Shown here: piece after piece, positions 1-5,930 of the stretch | How positions within the stretch are numbered: the stretch's first letter is position 1 | How the letters are laid out: each line of letters begins with the position of its first letter | Source of the DNA: an uncultured Lentisphaeria bacterium | GTDB taxonomy: Bacteria; Verrucomicrobiota; Lentisphaeria; Victivallales; Victivallaceae | Assembly: GCA_949298665.1 (NCBI GenBank) | Contig: CASFXO010000211.1 | Location: forward strand, 1-14,471 | Direction: 5' to 3' | Length of the DNA stretch: 14,471 nt | Position numbers and translations under genes: made by a program | Notes under the pieces: generated by a model | The model's database searches: none | Seen by the model: the letters and a program-made list of their open reading frames with translations, nothing else | What the model was told of the DNA's origin: nothing

Positions 1-288
1 GGCATAAATGCTGACCAGCCCGATCAGCAGCGCCGCGGCCACCGCCCCGAGTGCCGCCCCGAGCAACGGCGAACACCAGGAAATGCCGTTCACCCGTTGC
101 AGATAAAGCGCCGCTCCGACGCCGCCGAGCACCGCGTGGGCGATCGCGCCCGCGATCGACGTGATTCTGCGCGTTACCACCATGGTCCCGACCACCCCCA
201 TCGCCACCGAACCCAGCAATCCGATCAGCAGAGCACAGCGCATGAACCCCATTTCCGGCAGAGCCAGATCCCGGAACAGATCAATCAT
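1..288 (-). CDS. znuB: Zinc/manganese ABC transporter permease, ZnuB/MntB family (partial, 3' end outside window)
   Basis: This is the membrane subunit of a metal-uptake ABC transporter of the ABC-3 family, which forms the inner-membrane channel for ZnuA-delivered Zn2+ or Mn2+. Only the first 96 codons are in the window. I translated them by hand: the protein begins MIDLFRDLALPEMGFMRCAL, then shows a hydrophobic helix, then the family signature of a T-S-I-A-G-A-I-A-H-A-V-L-G-G-V-G run at about residues 42-57, followed by a second hydrophobic segment. The ATG at 288 overlaps the znuC stop by 8 bases and has a GGGGAGG ribosome-binding site about 6 nt upstream, lying inside the end of znuC. It is the third gene of a znuA-znuC-znuB operon. 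The real length is unknown because the window edge cuts it. The metal (zinc versus manganese) cannot be settled from this subunit alone. Confidence 0.9.
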   Translation of the reverse strand, partial: MIDLFRDLALPEMGFMRCALLIGLLGSVAMGVVGTMVVTRRITSIAGAIAHAVLGGVGAALYLQRVNGISWCSPLLGAALGAVAAALLIGLVSIYA

Positions 289-1075
289 GATGTGCCTCCC
301 CGCATCCGCCGTTTTTCTCCGGTTCCGCACAGCCGCAGAAACAGGCATGACTGTGATGAATCATATGCATTCCGTGCCGGTAGATCCGATTCGCCGTGTC
401 CTGATCGAAATCGGCGGCGTCATGCAGCGAAACCTGACGGTTGACGCAGATCAGGAGCCCCACTTCCCGATTGACGAAACCGAGATCGTGCGACACGGTC
501 AGGATGGTCAACTTCCGACTGAGCCGGTCCAGGGTGGCGTAGAACTGCTCCTCCGCCCCGGGATCGATATTGGCAGTCGGCTCATCCAGCAGCAGCAGTT
601 CGGGTGAGCAGGCCAGCGCCCGGGCGATCAACACCCGCTGCCGCTGCCCTCCGGAAAGATCCGCGAAACTCCGCTCGGCCAGATGCGCAATCCCCATCTC
701 TTCCAGTGCCGCTGCGGCCACCCGGCGGTTTTCCGCGGAATACCGTCCCCAGAATCCCCGCCGCAACGTGCCCTGCAGCACGACCTCGTTGACGGAAATC
801 GGAAACGCCGCATCCAGCTGATGATATTGCGGCATGTAACCGACTTTCGGCCGTGCCGAAACCGGATCGGTTCCGAAAATACGGATCGTGCCACGCTGCG
901 GCGTCAACATGCCCAGCAGCAGTTTGAGCAGCGTGCTCTTGCCGCCGCCGTTGGGACCGATGATTCCGGCGGACTCTCCCCGGTGAATGGTCAGGTTGAC
1001 GTTCTCCAGCGTCGGCTGCGAAGAGTCGTATTGAAAATACAGGTTTTCAATCTCAATGATCGCTTCACTGGGCAT
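281..1075 (-). CDS. znuC: Zinc ABC transporter ATP-binding protein ZnuC with His/Cys-rich tail
   Basis: This is the cytoplasmic ATPase that powers metal import through the ZnuB channel. All nucleotide-binding motifs are intact in the 264-residue protein: Walker A GPNGGGKST at 40-48, Q-loop Q83, signature LSGGQ at 140-144, Walker B LLLLDEP at 160-166 and the switch histidine H196. The HQLDAAFPISV stretch after the Q-loop is typical of the Znu/Mnt subfamily. The last 31 residues (234-264) form an unusual tail with seven His and four Cys (H234, H237, H240, H241, H243, H262, H263; C245, C247, C249, C258), which looks like a metal-binding extension. Some ZnuC proteins have a His-rich C-terminus; here it is combined with Cys. 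The start overlaps the znuA end by 11 bp and the end overlaps znuB by 8 bp, so the three genes are probably translationally coupled. Confidence 0.93.
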   Translation of the reverse strand: MPSEAIIEIENLYFQYDSSQPTLENVNLTIHRGESAGIIGPNGGGKSTLLKLLLGMLTPQRGTIRIFGTDPVSARPKVGYMPQYHQLDAAFPISVNEVVLQGTLRRGFWGRYSAENRRVAAAALEEMGIAHLAERSFADLSGGQRQRVLIARALACSPELLLLDEPTANIDPGAEEQFYATLDRLSRKLTILTVSHDLGFVNREVGLLICVNRQVSLHDAADFDQDTANRIYRHGMHMIHHSHACFCGCAEPEKNGGCGEAHHD

Positions 1076-1988
1076 GGGACCGGAATCCTCGTTCTATATG
1101 ATCGGTCAGACGGTGAAAATTCGCAATAATATCCGGCGCCAGGGGATCCAGCTCAACGGCCTCTCCGTCGATGGCGGTAGCCAGCGATCGCGCCGCCGCC
1201 GGATTGAATTGCGGCTGTACGAAAATCGTCTTGACCTGATGATCTCTGGCGGCGTGGATGATTTCCGCCAGGCGCGCCGGAGAGGGTTCCCGTCCGCCCA
1301 GCTCGATGCCGTGCTGCCGCACCCCGGAGGCGGCGGCAAAATAACCGAACGCCGGATGATGTACGAAAAATATGCGTCCGCGGTAAGGCGCCAGTTTCTC
1401 CTTCATCTCCGTATCCGCCGCCTTCAACTCCGCCAATACCGTTTCCAGATTGCGTTCAAATTCGGCGCGCCGTTCCGGCATCGCTTCCGTCAGGGCGGCG
1501 GCGATGTTGCGGGCGATCATCATGCAGTTTTCCGGAGACAGCCAGACATGCGGGTCCAGCGCATCCTCATCGCCATGCGCATGATCATCGGCGTCATCCG
1601 CGTGGTGATGCTCGGCACACCCGCCCGCTTCCAGTGGGATGCGGGTAATACCGTGCGTGACATCGACGATCTTCACCTTGCCGCCGTCCAGCGCCCGCAA
1701 TACGGATCGTTCAAAAGGCATGCCGGTGTGCAGAAACATCCGAGACCCGGCAATATCCCGGACATCTCCCGGACGCGGAGAAAAATCATGCGGACTGCGC
1801 CCCACCGGCAAGGCGGAACGCACCGTCACCTCCGGTCCGGCAACCCGCTGTGCCAGCTCGGCCACCGGAGGCACCCCCGCAACGACATCGACCGAATTCC
1901 GCCGGGGCTCCCCGCAACCGGAGAACACGACCGGCAGCGAACCGAACATCAGCCAGCACATGACTCGAAACAGAACGCGAACGCGCAC
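1065..1988 (-). CDS. znuA: Zinc-binding lipoprotein ZnuA (metal ABC transporter solute-binding protein)
   Basis: This is the extracytoplasmic metal-capture protein that feeds ZnuB/ZnuC. I place the start at the GTG at 1988, because AAGGAGG (1996-2002) lies 7 nt upstream and translation from there gives a short basic N-terminus, a hydrophobic stretch and a lipobox-like FSGC with Cys25. An ATG at 2027 in the same frame has no ribosome-binding site and would spoil the signal peptide. In the 307-residue protein the expected cluster A-I metal ligands are visible: H67 in SPHDFSP, H147 in DPHVWLSP, H211 in VHHPAFGYF and D281 in LDPLAPD. Between the first two lies an acidic/His-rich loop (about 120-142, with H127-H129, H136, H138), a trait that favours zinc over manganese. 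It is first in the operon, with a promoter and palindrome upstream. Confidence 0.92.
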   Translation of the reverse strand: MRVRVLFRVMCWLMFGSLPVVFSGCGEPRRNSVDVVAGVPPVAELAQRVAGPEVTVRSALPVGRSPHDFSPRPGDVRDIAGSRMFLHTGMPFERSVLRALDGGKVKIVDVTHGITRIPLEAGGCAEHHHADDADDHAHGDEDALDPHVWLSPENCMMIARNIAAALTEAMPERRAEFERNLETVLAELKAADTEMKEKLAPYRGRIFFVHHPAFGYFAAASGVRQHGIELGGREPSPARLAEIIHAARDHQVKTIFVQPQFNPAAARSLATAIDGEAVELDPLAPDIIANFHRLTDHIERGFRSHAQ

Positions 1989-2041
1989 GAAGACACCTCC
2001 TTCTCTTCTCTTTTCATACCATATCATCCGCCTGACTTATT

Positions 2042-2070
2042 AAAGTACTGCCCCGGATTATGAAAATCAA
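2042..2070 (-). promoter_or_regulatory. Candidate sigma-70 promoter of znuACB
   Basis: Read on the minus strand, TTGATT (2065-2070) and TACTTT (2042-2047) are separated by exactly 17 bp, placing transcription start about 45-50 bp ahead of the znuA GTG. The hexamers are only moderate matches. The -10 region reads CAGTACTTTAA, almost the same as the CAGTACTATAA at the nifU promoter (3431-3441). Confidence 0.5.
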
Positions 2071-2071
2071 G

Positions 2072-2091
2072 CGGCAAATAAATAGTTGCCG
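2072..2091. promoter_or_regulatory. Imperfect 20-bp palindrome, candidate metal-repressor operator
   Basis: CGGCAAATAAATAGTTGCCG is a near-symmetric inverted repeat: the two half-sites read CGGCAAaTAa and CGGCAAcTAt and agree at 8 of 10 positions. It abuts the -35 box of the znuA promoter (2065-2070), where a Zur- or MntR-type repressor could act. It does not match the Zur box of Escherichia coli. Six T follow on the plus strand, but no plus-strand gene precedes it in this divergent spacer, so a terminator role is less likely. Confidence 0.4.
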
Positions 2092-2119
2092 TTTTTTGCG
2101 GAAAACCGTTTGCAAAAAA
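2092..2119. repeat. Second inverted repeat in the divergent znuA/SDR spacer
   Basis: TTTTTTGC (2092-2099) and GCAAAAAA (2112-2119) are perfect 8-bp inverted arms separated by 12 bp. The right arm overlaps the -35 box of the SDR gene promoter (2110-2115). It lies directly beside the 2072-2091 palindrome, so the pair may form a composite control site for both directions. Part of the symmetry comes from low-complexity A and T runs. Confidence 0.35.
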
Positions 2120-2138
2120 TGTATCCATATGCTAAATT
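2110..2138 (+). promoter_or_regulatory. Candidate sigma-70 promoter of the SDR reductase gene
   Basis: TTGCAA (2110-2115) and TAAATT (2133-2138) are spaced by 17 bp in an AT-rich stretch, about 60 bp ahead of the ATG at 2198. The -35 has the TTGCA form also seen at 5160 and 9595. Confidence 0.5.
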
Positions 2139-2197
2139 GTTGGAATTCTTGTTGATTGCGTTATTTTCAATATTTTCAATAACCTCTGGGGATGGTG

Positions 2198-3340
2198 ATG
2201 GCAAAAATTTTTCTGACCGGAGTCACCGGTCTGGTCGGCAGTTCCTTTGTGACTGCGCTTCTGAAGGATCGCAAGGACACCCGGTTCGTCTGCATGACGC
2301 GCGGCAATAAAGTCCGCAGCGCCGCGGAACGTGTGGCGGAAGCACTCCGAAGCCAATGCGAGTTCGACGGGGAATCCGAACGCATTGACGAAGTACTCAA
2401 GGCGGTCGAAGTGGTGGACGGCGATGTCGTCACCATGAATCCGGCCGCTCTGGCCGCCGATCCGAAACTGGCGGGAGTCGACACCATCTTTCACTGCGCC
2501 GCCGACGTGAATCTCGGCAAGGATCCGACCGGCAAGACCTTCCGCATCAACTACAACGGTACGGAAAACATGCTGGCGCTGGCGGAAAAGCTCCATGTAA
2601 AGGCGTTCCATTACGTCAGCACCGCGTATGTGGCCGGCTGCTCCCACGGAGTTTCACCGGAAGCCGAAGTGCCGGACAACGGGTTCAACAACCCGTATGA
2701 GGAAAGCAAATTCAAGGCGGAAAAACTGGTCCGGAACAGCGGATTTCCCTTCACCATCTACCGCCCGGCGATCATTACCGGCCGCCGCTCGGATGGACGC
2801 ATCCGCAAGCCGCTGGCCTTCTACCGGATTCTGGAATTTCTCGCCAAGCTCAAAAGTCATCGCTGTTCCAAGTTGAAGATCAATCCGACCGAGGAAATCG
2901 ACCTCAACATTCATTTCAAAACCATTCCGTCGGAACGGGTTTATTTTGTTCCGATCGATTTTGTACAGGAGGCGATCACCCGGTGTTTCCAGCTCCCGGT
3001 GGCCAATCAGACCTATCACGTGACCGGAGACAGTCCGATTTCCACGATGATGATCGACCGCGCGGTATGCAAGGTTCTGCGTTTGAAGGAGGTGGAAATT
3101 TCTCTCGGAGACACTGCTCCCAATGTCGACGACAAGATGATGGAACGATTCCTCGGCGACCTCTTCCCGTATTTTTCCGCCGATATCATCTTTTCCCAGA
3201 AAAACATCCGAAAGGCGCTCGGTGATGCCGCGCTGAACTGGAAGTACGCCAGCGAAGAACTGGAAACCATGATGCGCTCCTTCTTTGAAGACTTCTTTCC
3301 CAATGTGGAATGGGTTCAGGAGACGATTCACGGACGCTGA
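2198..3340 (+). CDS. Extended short-chain dehydrogenase/reductase, thioester-reductase (NAD_binding_4) like
   Basis: This is an NAD(P)-dependent oxidoreductase of the extended SDR superfamily, close in pattern to the male-sterility/fatty acyl-CoA reductase and carboxylic-acid-reductase terminal domains (NAD_binding_4). I start at the ATG at 2198, because GGGG (2188-2191) then sits 6 nt upstream. The ATG at 2192 would touch this G run directly. In the 380-residue protein the Rossmann motif TGVTGLVG is at 7-14, followed by a basic MTRG, an acidic VDGDV turn, HCAADV, a catalytic STAYV (S141/T142) and YEESK (Y167, K171). The C-terminal third is less conserved and probably forms the substrate pocket. 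The substrate is unknown: fatty acyl thioester reduction and sugar-nucleotide chemistry are both possible. It stands alone, with its own promoter and a terminator behind it. Confidence 0.85.
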   Translation: MAKIFLTGVTGLVGSSFVTALLKDRKDTRFVCMTRGNKVRSAAERVAEALRSQCEFDGESERIDEVLKAVEVVDGDVVTMNPAALAADPKLAGVDTIFHCAADVNLGKDPTGKTFRINYNGTENMLALAEKLHVKAFHYVSTAYVAGCSHGVSPEAEVPDNGFNNPYEESKFKAEKLVRNSGFPFTIYRPAIITGRRSDGRIRKPLAFYRILEFLAKLKSHRCSKLKINPTEEIDLNIHFKTIPSERVYFVPIDFVQEAITRCFQLPVANQTYHVTGDSPISTMMIDRAVCKVLRLKEVEISLGDTAPNVDDKMMERFLGDLFPYFSADIIFSQKNIRKALGDAALNWKYASEELETMMRSFFEDFFPNVEWVQETIHGR

Positions 3341-3355
3341 GGCGTACCCTGCGAT

Positions 3356-3387
3356 ACGGCGGTTCCGATGAGGGCCCGCCGTTTTTT
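3356..3387 (+). terminator. Rho-independent terminator of the SDR gene
   Basis: ACGGCGG (3356-3362) pairs perfectly with CCGCCGT (3376-3382) around a 13-nt loop and is followed by a T run (3382-3387). It lies 16 bp past the stop codon of the SDR gene. Confidence 0.75.
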
Positions 3388-3410
3388 CGGGAAAAGCAAT
3401 GGCTTTCGAT

Positions 3411-3439
3411 TTGTAAAAGACTCCTTTCGACAGTACTAT
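3411..3439 (+). promoter_or_regulatory. Candidate sigma-70 promoter of nifU-larC
   Basis: TTGTAA (3411-3416) and TACTAT (3434-3439) are separated by 17 bp, which predicts transcription start near 3446, exactly at the foot of the nested hairpin. The -10 region CAGTACTATAA (3431-3441) is nearly identical to the one at the znuA promoter. Confidence 0.5.
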
Positions 3440-3441
3440 AA

Positions 3442-3520
3442 CCATCGGGATATGCCGGACGACGGACTCGGGCGGCGACCGGACGAATCCCCGAACCGTC
3501 GTCCCGATCGATCCCGGTGG
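3442..3520 (+). ncRNA. Nested long hairpin in the leader of nifU-larC, candidate cis-acting RNA
   Basis: Three stacked helices can be drawn by eye. P1 pairs 3442-3451 with 3511-3520 (10 pairs, one T-G wobble). P2 pairs 3457-3465 with 3496-3504 (GGACGACGG with CCGTCGTCC, 9 pairs). P3 pairs 3468-3472 with 3490-3494 (TCGGG with CCCGA). Asymmetric internal loops separate P1 from P2 (5 and 6 nt) and P2 from P3 (2 and 1 nt), and a 17-nt terminal loop remains. If transcription starts near 3446, the six inner P1 pairs survive. No T run follows, so it is not a simple terminator. The ribosome-binding site at 3557-3564 lies outside it. I do not recognise a known riboswitch family. A riboswitch, a protein-binding leader and an mRNA-stabilising 5' stem are all possible. 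Confidence 0.5.
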
Positions 3521-3572
3521 AACCCCATGGAACCATACGACATTTTCCAAAGCAGAAGAGGAGAACGGAAAA

Positions 3573-3803
3573 ATGGACGAACTCAAAGATAAAATCACCC
3601 GGAAACTCGAAGAACTGCGCATTCACCTGCAGGCCGACGGCGGCGATCTGGAAATCGTGGACATCGACGGCAAAAACGTCCTTCTGAAACTGCGCGGCGC
3701 CTGCGGCTCCTGCCCGCATGCCACCATGACCATCAAAAGCGGACTGGAACGCATTCTCCGCGAAGAAATCGATCCGGAAATCACCATCGAACGCGTTCTC
3801 TGA
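3573..3803 (+). CDS. NifU-like C-terminal domain Fe-S scaffold protein
   Basis: This is a small iron-sulfur cluster scaffold or carrier of the NifU C-terminal domain family (Nfu/NfuA type), cytoplasmic. The 76 residues are a stand-alone domain: helix 1 to LQADGGDLEIV (19-29), a beta turn around DGKNV, and the CxxC cluster ligands at C44-G-S-C47 within LRGACGSCPHAT, then a C-terminal helix. Two such subunits normally share one 4Fe-4S cluster through their CxxC motifs. A clear ribosome-binding site AGAGGAGA (3557-3564) precedes the ATG by 8 nt. The stop is 8 bp from the larC start, so the two are co-transcribed. This pairs a metal-cluster carrier with a nickel-insertion protein, although no direct link is known to me. 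Upstream lie the promoter and a structured leader. Confidence 0.9.
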   Translation: MDELKDKITRKLEELRIHLQADGGDLEIVDIDGKNVLLKLRGACGSCPHATMTIKSGLERILREEIDPEITIERVL

Positions 3804-3811
3804 ATCGCACC

Positions 3812-5167
3812 ATGAACATCCTGCGGCTCGACAGTCTCGGCGGCGCTTCCGGCGACATGCTGCTCGGCGTCTTCTGCGGCCTGGGCATCCGGCCGGACAC
3901 GCTGGAGCAGTCGCTGCGCACGGTCATTCCGGACCACTTTCATGTGAAGCTCCGGGATTTTTCCTCCCACGGCATCACCGGCGTTCAGGCCGCCGTGGAA
4001 CTGCGTCACGAGGCGGATGACGCCCCTTCCGGTAAAATGGGGCCCGTTCACGATCACGCGTACCGCCACGATCACGGCGTTCATGCGCCCCATCATGATC
4101 ACGGCCACGCTCATGTCCCACATGAACCGGGCCATGAGCATCGGTCGCTGAAGGATATTCTGGGCCTGATTCAGCAGTCATCCCTGCCCATTCCGGTACG
4201 GGAGGCGAGCTGCCGCACCTTCACGCTGCTGGCGGAGGCGGAAGGACAGGTTCACGGGGTGCCGCCGGAAAAAATCTGCTTTCATGAAGTCGGCGCCGTC
4301 GAGTCCATCGTGGACATCGTCGGATGCCATCTGGCCTATCATCTGCTGGGCGTGGACGCCGTCGCCCTCTCGCCGCTGCCGGTCGGCGGCGGAACGGTGC
4401 ATTGCGCGCACGGGATCATGCCGGTCCCGGCCCCGGCCACGGCGGAACTGCTGAAACAGGGCTTGACCGTGGCGCCGTCGGAGGAACCCTTCGAACTGCT
4501 GACCCCGACCGGGGCCGCCCTGCTGCTCACCTGGCCCCGCTGCCGAATCACGACCGGTGCGCGAATAAAAGGCACCGTCAATTCCTTCGGTCATCGAAAA
4601 CTGCTGCACACGCCGAACCTGCTCCGAGGCATGCTGCTGGTGACGGAGGCGGCGGACGCTCCCGGAGCGGGAGCTCCCGTTTCCGATGAAATGCTGGAGC
4701 TGGAATGCGACATCGACGACGCCTCCGGAGAAATTCTCGGCGCGGCCTTCGACCGCCTGTTCGCCGCAGGCGCGCTGGACGTGCGGCTGCTGCCGGAATT
4801 CATGAAGAAGCAGCGCCCCGCGCATCGGCTCTCCCTGACCTGCCGCGCCGCCGATCGCGACGCCGTCGTGCAGACGTTGTTCCGCGAAACCCCCACATTC
4901 GGCGTTCGGGAATACCCGGTCCGCCGGCACTGCCTGGAGCGATCGTTCCAGACCGTTGCGACACCTTACGGTCCGATCCGGATCAAAATCGGCGTCTGGC
5001 AGGGCAATGAAATGAGCCGGACGCCGGAATTCGAAGACTGCCGGGCGGCGGCGGAGCGTTGTTCCGTTCCCGTGCGCCGGGTGCTGGACGCGGCGGTGGC
5101 GGCAGCCGCAGCCGTCACGCCGGATTCCGGGAAACAGGCGAAAAATCCCCGTTCTCCGGTTGCATAA
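3812..5167 (+). CDS. larC: LarC, nickel-pincer cofactor cyclometallase (DUF111), with His-rich loop
   Basis: LarC inserts nickel into pyridinium-3,5-bisthiocarboxylate mononucleotide using CTP, the last step of making the nickel-pincer cofactor of lactate racemase (LarA) and related enzymes. The 451-residue product starts with the family hallmark LDSLGGASGDMLLG (6-19). A His-rich loop follows at 80-110 with 13 His in 31 residues, then CFHEVGAVESIVDIVG, the PVGGGTVHCAHG segment, ELLTPTGAALL and a C-terminal DIDDASGE half. In some lactobacilli larC is split into two frames joined by programmed frameshifting; here it is one continuous frame. There is no clear ribosome-binding site before the ATG, so translation probably depends on coupling to the nifU-like gene 8 bp upstream. 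No larA, larB or larE is in the window. The C-terminal Ala-rich tail (about 430-451) looks unstructured. Confidence 0.93.
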   Translation: MNILRLDSLGGASGDMLLGVFCGLGIRPDTLEQSLRTVIPDHFHVKLRDFSSHGITGVQAAVELRHEADDAPSGKMGPVHDHAYRHDHGVHAPHHDHGHAHVPHEPGHEHRSLKDILGLIQQSSLPIPVREASCRTFTLLAEAEGQVHGVPPEKICFHEVGAVESIVDIVGCHLAYHLLGVDAVALSPLPVGGGTVHCAHGIMPVPAPATAELLKQGLTVAPSEEPFELLTPTGAALLLTWPRCRITTGARIKGTVNSFGHRKLLHTPNLLRGMLLVTEAADAPGAGAPVSDEMLELECDIDDASGEILGAAFDRLFAAGALDVRLLPEFMKKQRPAHRLSLTCRAADRDAVVQTLFRETPTFGVREYPVRRHCLERSFQTVATPYGPIRIKIGVWQGNEMSRTPEFEDCRAAAERCSVPVRRVLDAAVAAAAAVTPDSGKQAKNPRSPVA

Positions 5168-5188
5168 CTCCGGAGCAGGCGATATATT
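5160..5188 (+). promoter_or_regulatory. Candidate promoter of the cyclophilin gene
   Basis: TTGCAT (5160-5165) and TATATT (5183-5188) are 17 bp apart and overlap the very end of larC. The -10 sits in the loop of an inverted repeat, CCGGAGC (5170-5176) with GCTCCGG (5191-5197). The repeat has no T run, so it is not an obvious terminator for larC. The segment CAGGCGATATATT strongly resembles the one at 9610-9622. Confidence 0.5.
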
Positions 5189-5255
5189 CCGCTCCGGTTC
5201 GGATCGACCGCGACCGGGACAAGCATATCAACCGTTGAAAGGCAGCATTCGATTT

Positions 5256-5747
5256 ATGGTTACGATCAAAACTTCCATGGGAGACATCCGTCTGGAACTT
5301 TTCGAAAAAGAAGCCCCGGAAACCGTCCGCAATTTCCTCTCCTACGTGGATGACGGACATTACCGGAACACCCTCTTTCACCGGGTCATCGACGGTTTCA
5401 TGATCCAGGGCGGCGGCTTTGATACGGAGTTCCGGCAGAAACCGACCAGGGCTCCGATCAAAAACGAGGCGGCCAACCAGATTTCCAATGAAACCGGTAC
5501 CATCGCCATGGCCCGTACCAGCGTGGTGGACAGTGCCACCAGCCAGTTTTTCATCAACGTCGCGGACAATCGCTTTCTGGACTTCAAGGCGCCGACGCCC
5601 CAGCATTACGGATACTGCGTCTTCGGCAAAGTCGTGGACGGGATGGAGGTCGTGAACCGGATCCGCCAGGTCAAAACCGGTCGCCGCGGCATGCACCAGG
5701 ATGTCCCGGTGGAAAACGTGGTCATCCTTGATATCGTGCGCGACTGA
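5256..5747 (+). CDS. Peptidyl-prolyl cis-trans isomerase, cyclophilin type (PpiB-like)
   Basis: This enzyme catalyses cis-trans isomerisation of Xaa-Pro bonds (EC 5.2.1.8) and helps protein folding. The 163-residue protein covers one compact cyclophilin domain with no signal peptide, so it is probably cytoplasmic. It shows the catalytic arginine R43 in FHRVIDGFMIQGGG, the NETGTIAMART strand, and SATSQFFINVADN. I chose the ATG at 5256 because homology begins there (VTIKTSMGDIRLELF). The open frame extends 32 codons further upstream into the promoter and larC end with no cyclophilin-like content. The ribosome-binding site is weak (AAAGG near 5238-5242). It appears to be a single-gene unit, with a promoter at 5160 and a terminator at 5760. 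PpiA and PpiB types cannot be separated with certainty, but the lack of a signal peptide favours PpiB. Confidence 0.93.
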   Translation: MVTIKTSMGDIRLELFEKEAPETVRNFLSYVDDGHYRNTLFHRVIDGFMIQGGGFDTEFRQKPTRAPIKNEAANQISNETGTIAMARTSVVDSATSQFFINVADNRFLDFKAPTPQHYGYCVFGKVVDGMEVVNRIRQVKTGRRGMHQDVPVENVVILDIVRD

Positions 5748-5759
5748 ACCTGTTCATTT

Positions 5760-5801
5760 CGGGAAAGCCGGAAGATTGCCGTTTCCGTTTTTCCCGTTTT
5801 T
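5760..5801 (+). terminator. Rho-independent terminator of the cyclophilin gene
   Basis: CGGGAAA (5760-5766) pairs with TTTCCCG (5790-5796), followed by five T (5797-5801). The 23-nt interior can form a further small hairpin (GGAAA with TTTCC). It lies 12 bp after the stop codon. Confidence 0.65.
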
Positions 5802-5930
5802 CTGTGCGTCCGGTCCGGCGTCCGCATCGGCGCCGCCGGTTTTCCGGTACAGGGAGGATTGGGGGAGTTTCCGTCTGCCCCCCGTAAATACAATGGTTGC
5901 TTCATCCCCTTCACTCTGGAGTGTTGCCTC

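Noticed and set aside
2072..2097. Plus-strand terminator (stem plus six T)
   Set aside because: No plus-strand transcript reaches it, since znuACB runs the other way, and its position at the znuA -35 fits an operator better.
2654..3622. A 322-codon minus-strand frame opposite the SDR gene
   Set aside because: It runs across the SDR gene, its terminator and the nifU promoter, has no recognisable domain, and mirrors SDR codons.
4046..4146. Repetitive CAT/CAC-rich DNA that might be a tandem repeat or array
   Set aside because: It simply encodes the His-rich loop of LarC; there is no regular repeat unit or spacer.
5160..5255. Longer N-terminus for the cyclophilin starting at the ATG at 5160
   Set aside because: It would overlap the larC stop and the promoter, and the 32 extra residues have no cyclophilin character; homology starts at 5256.
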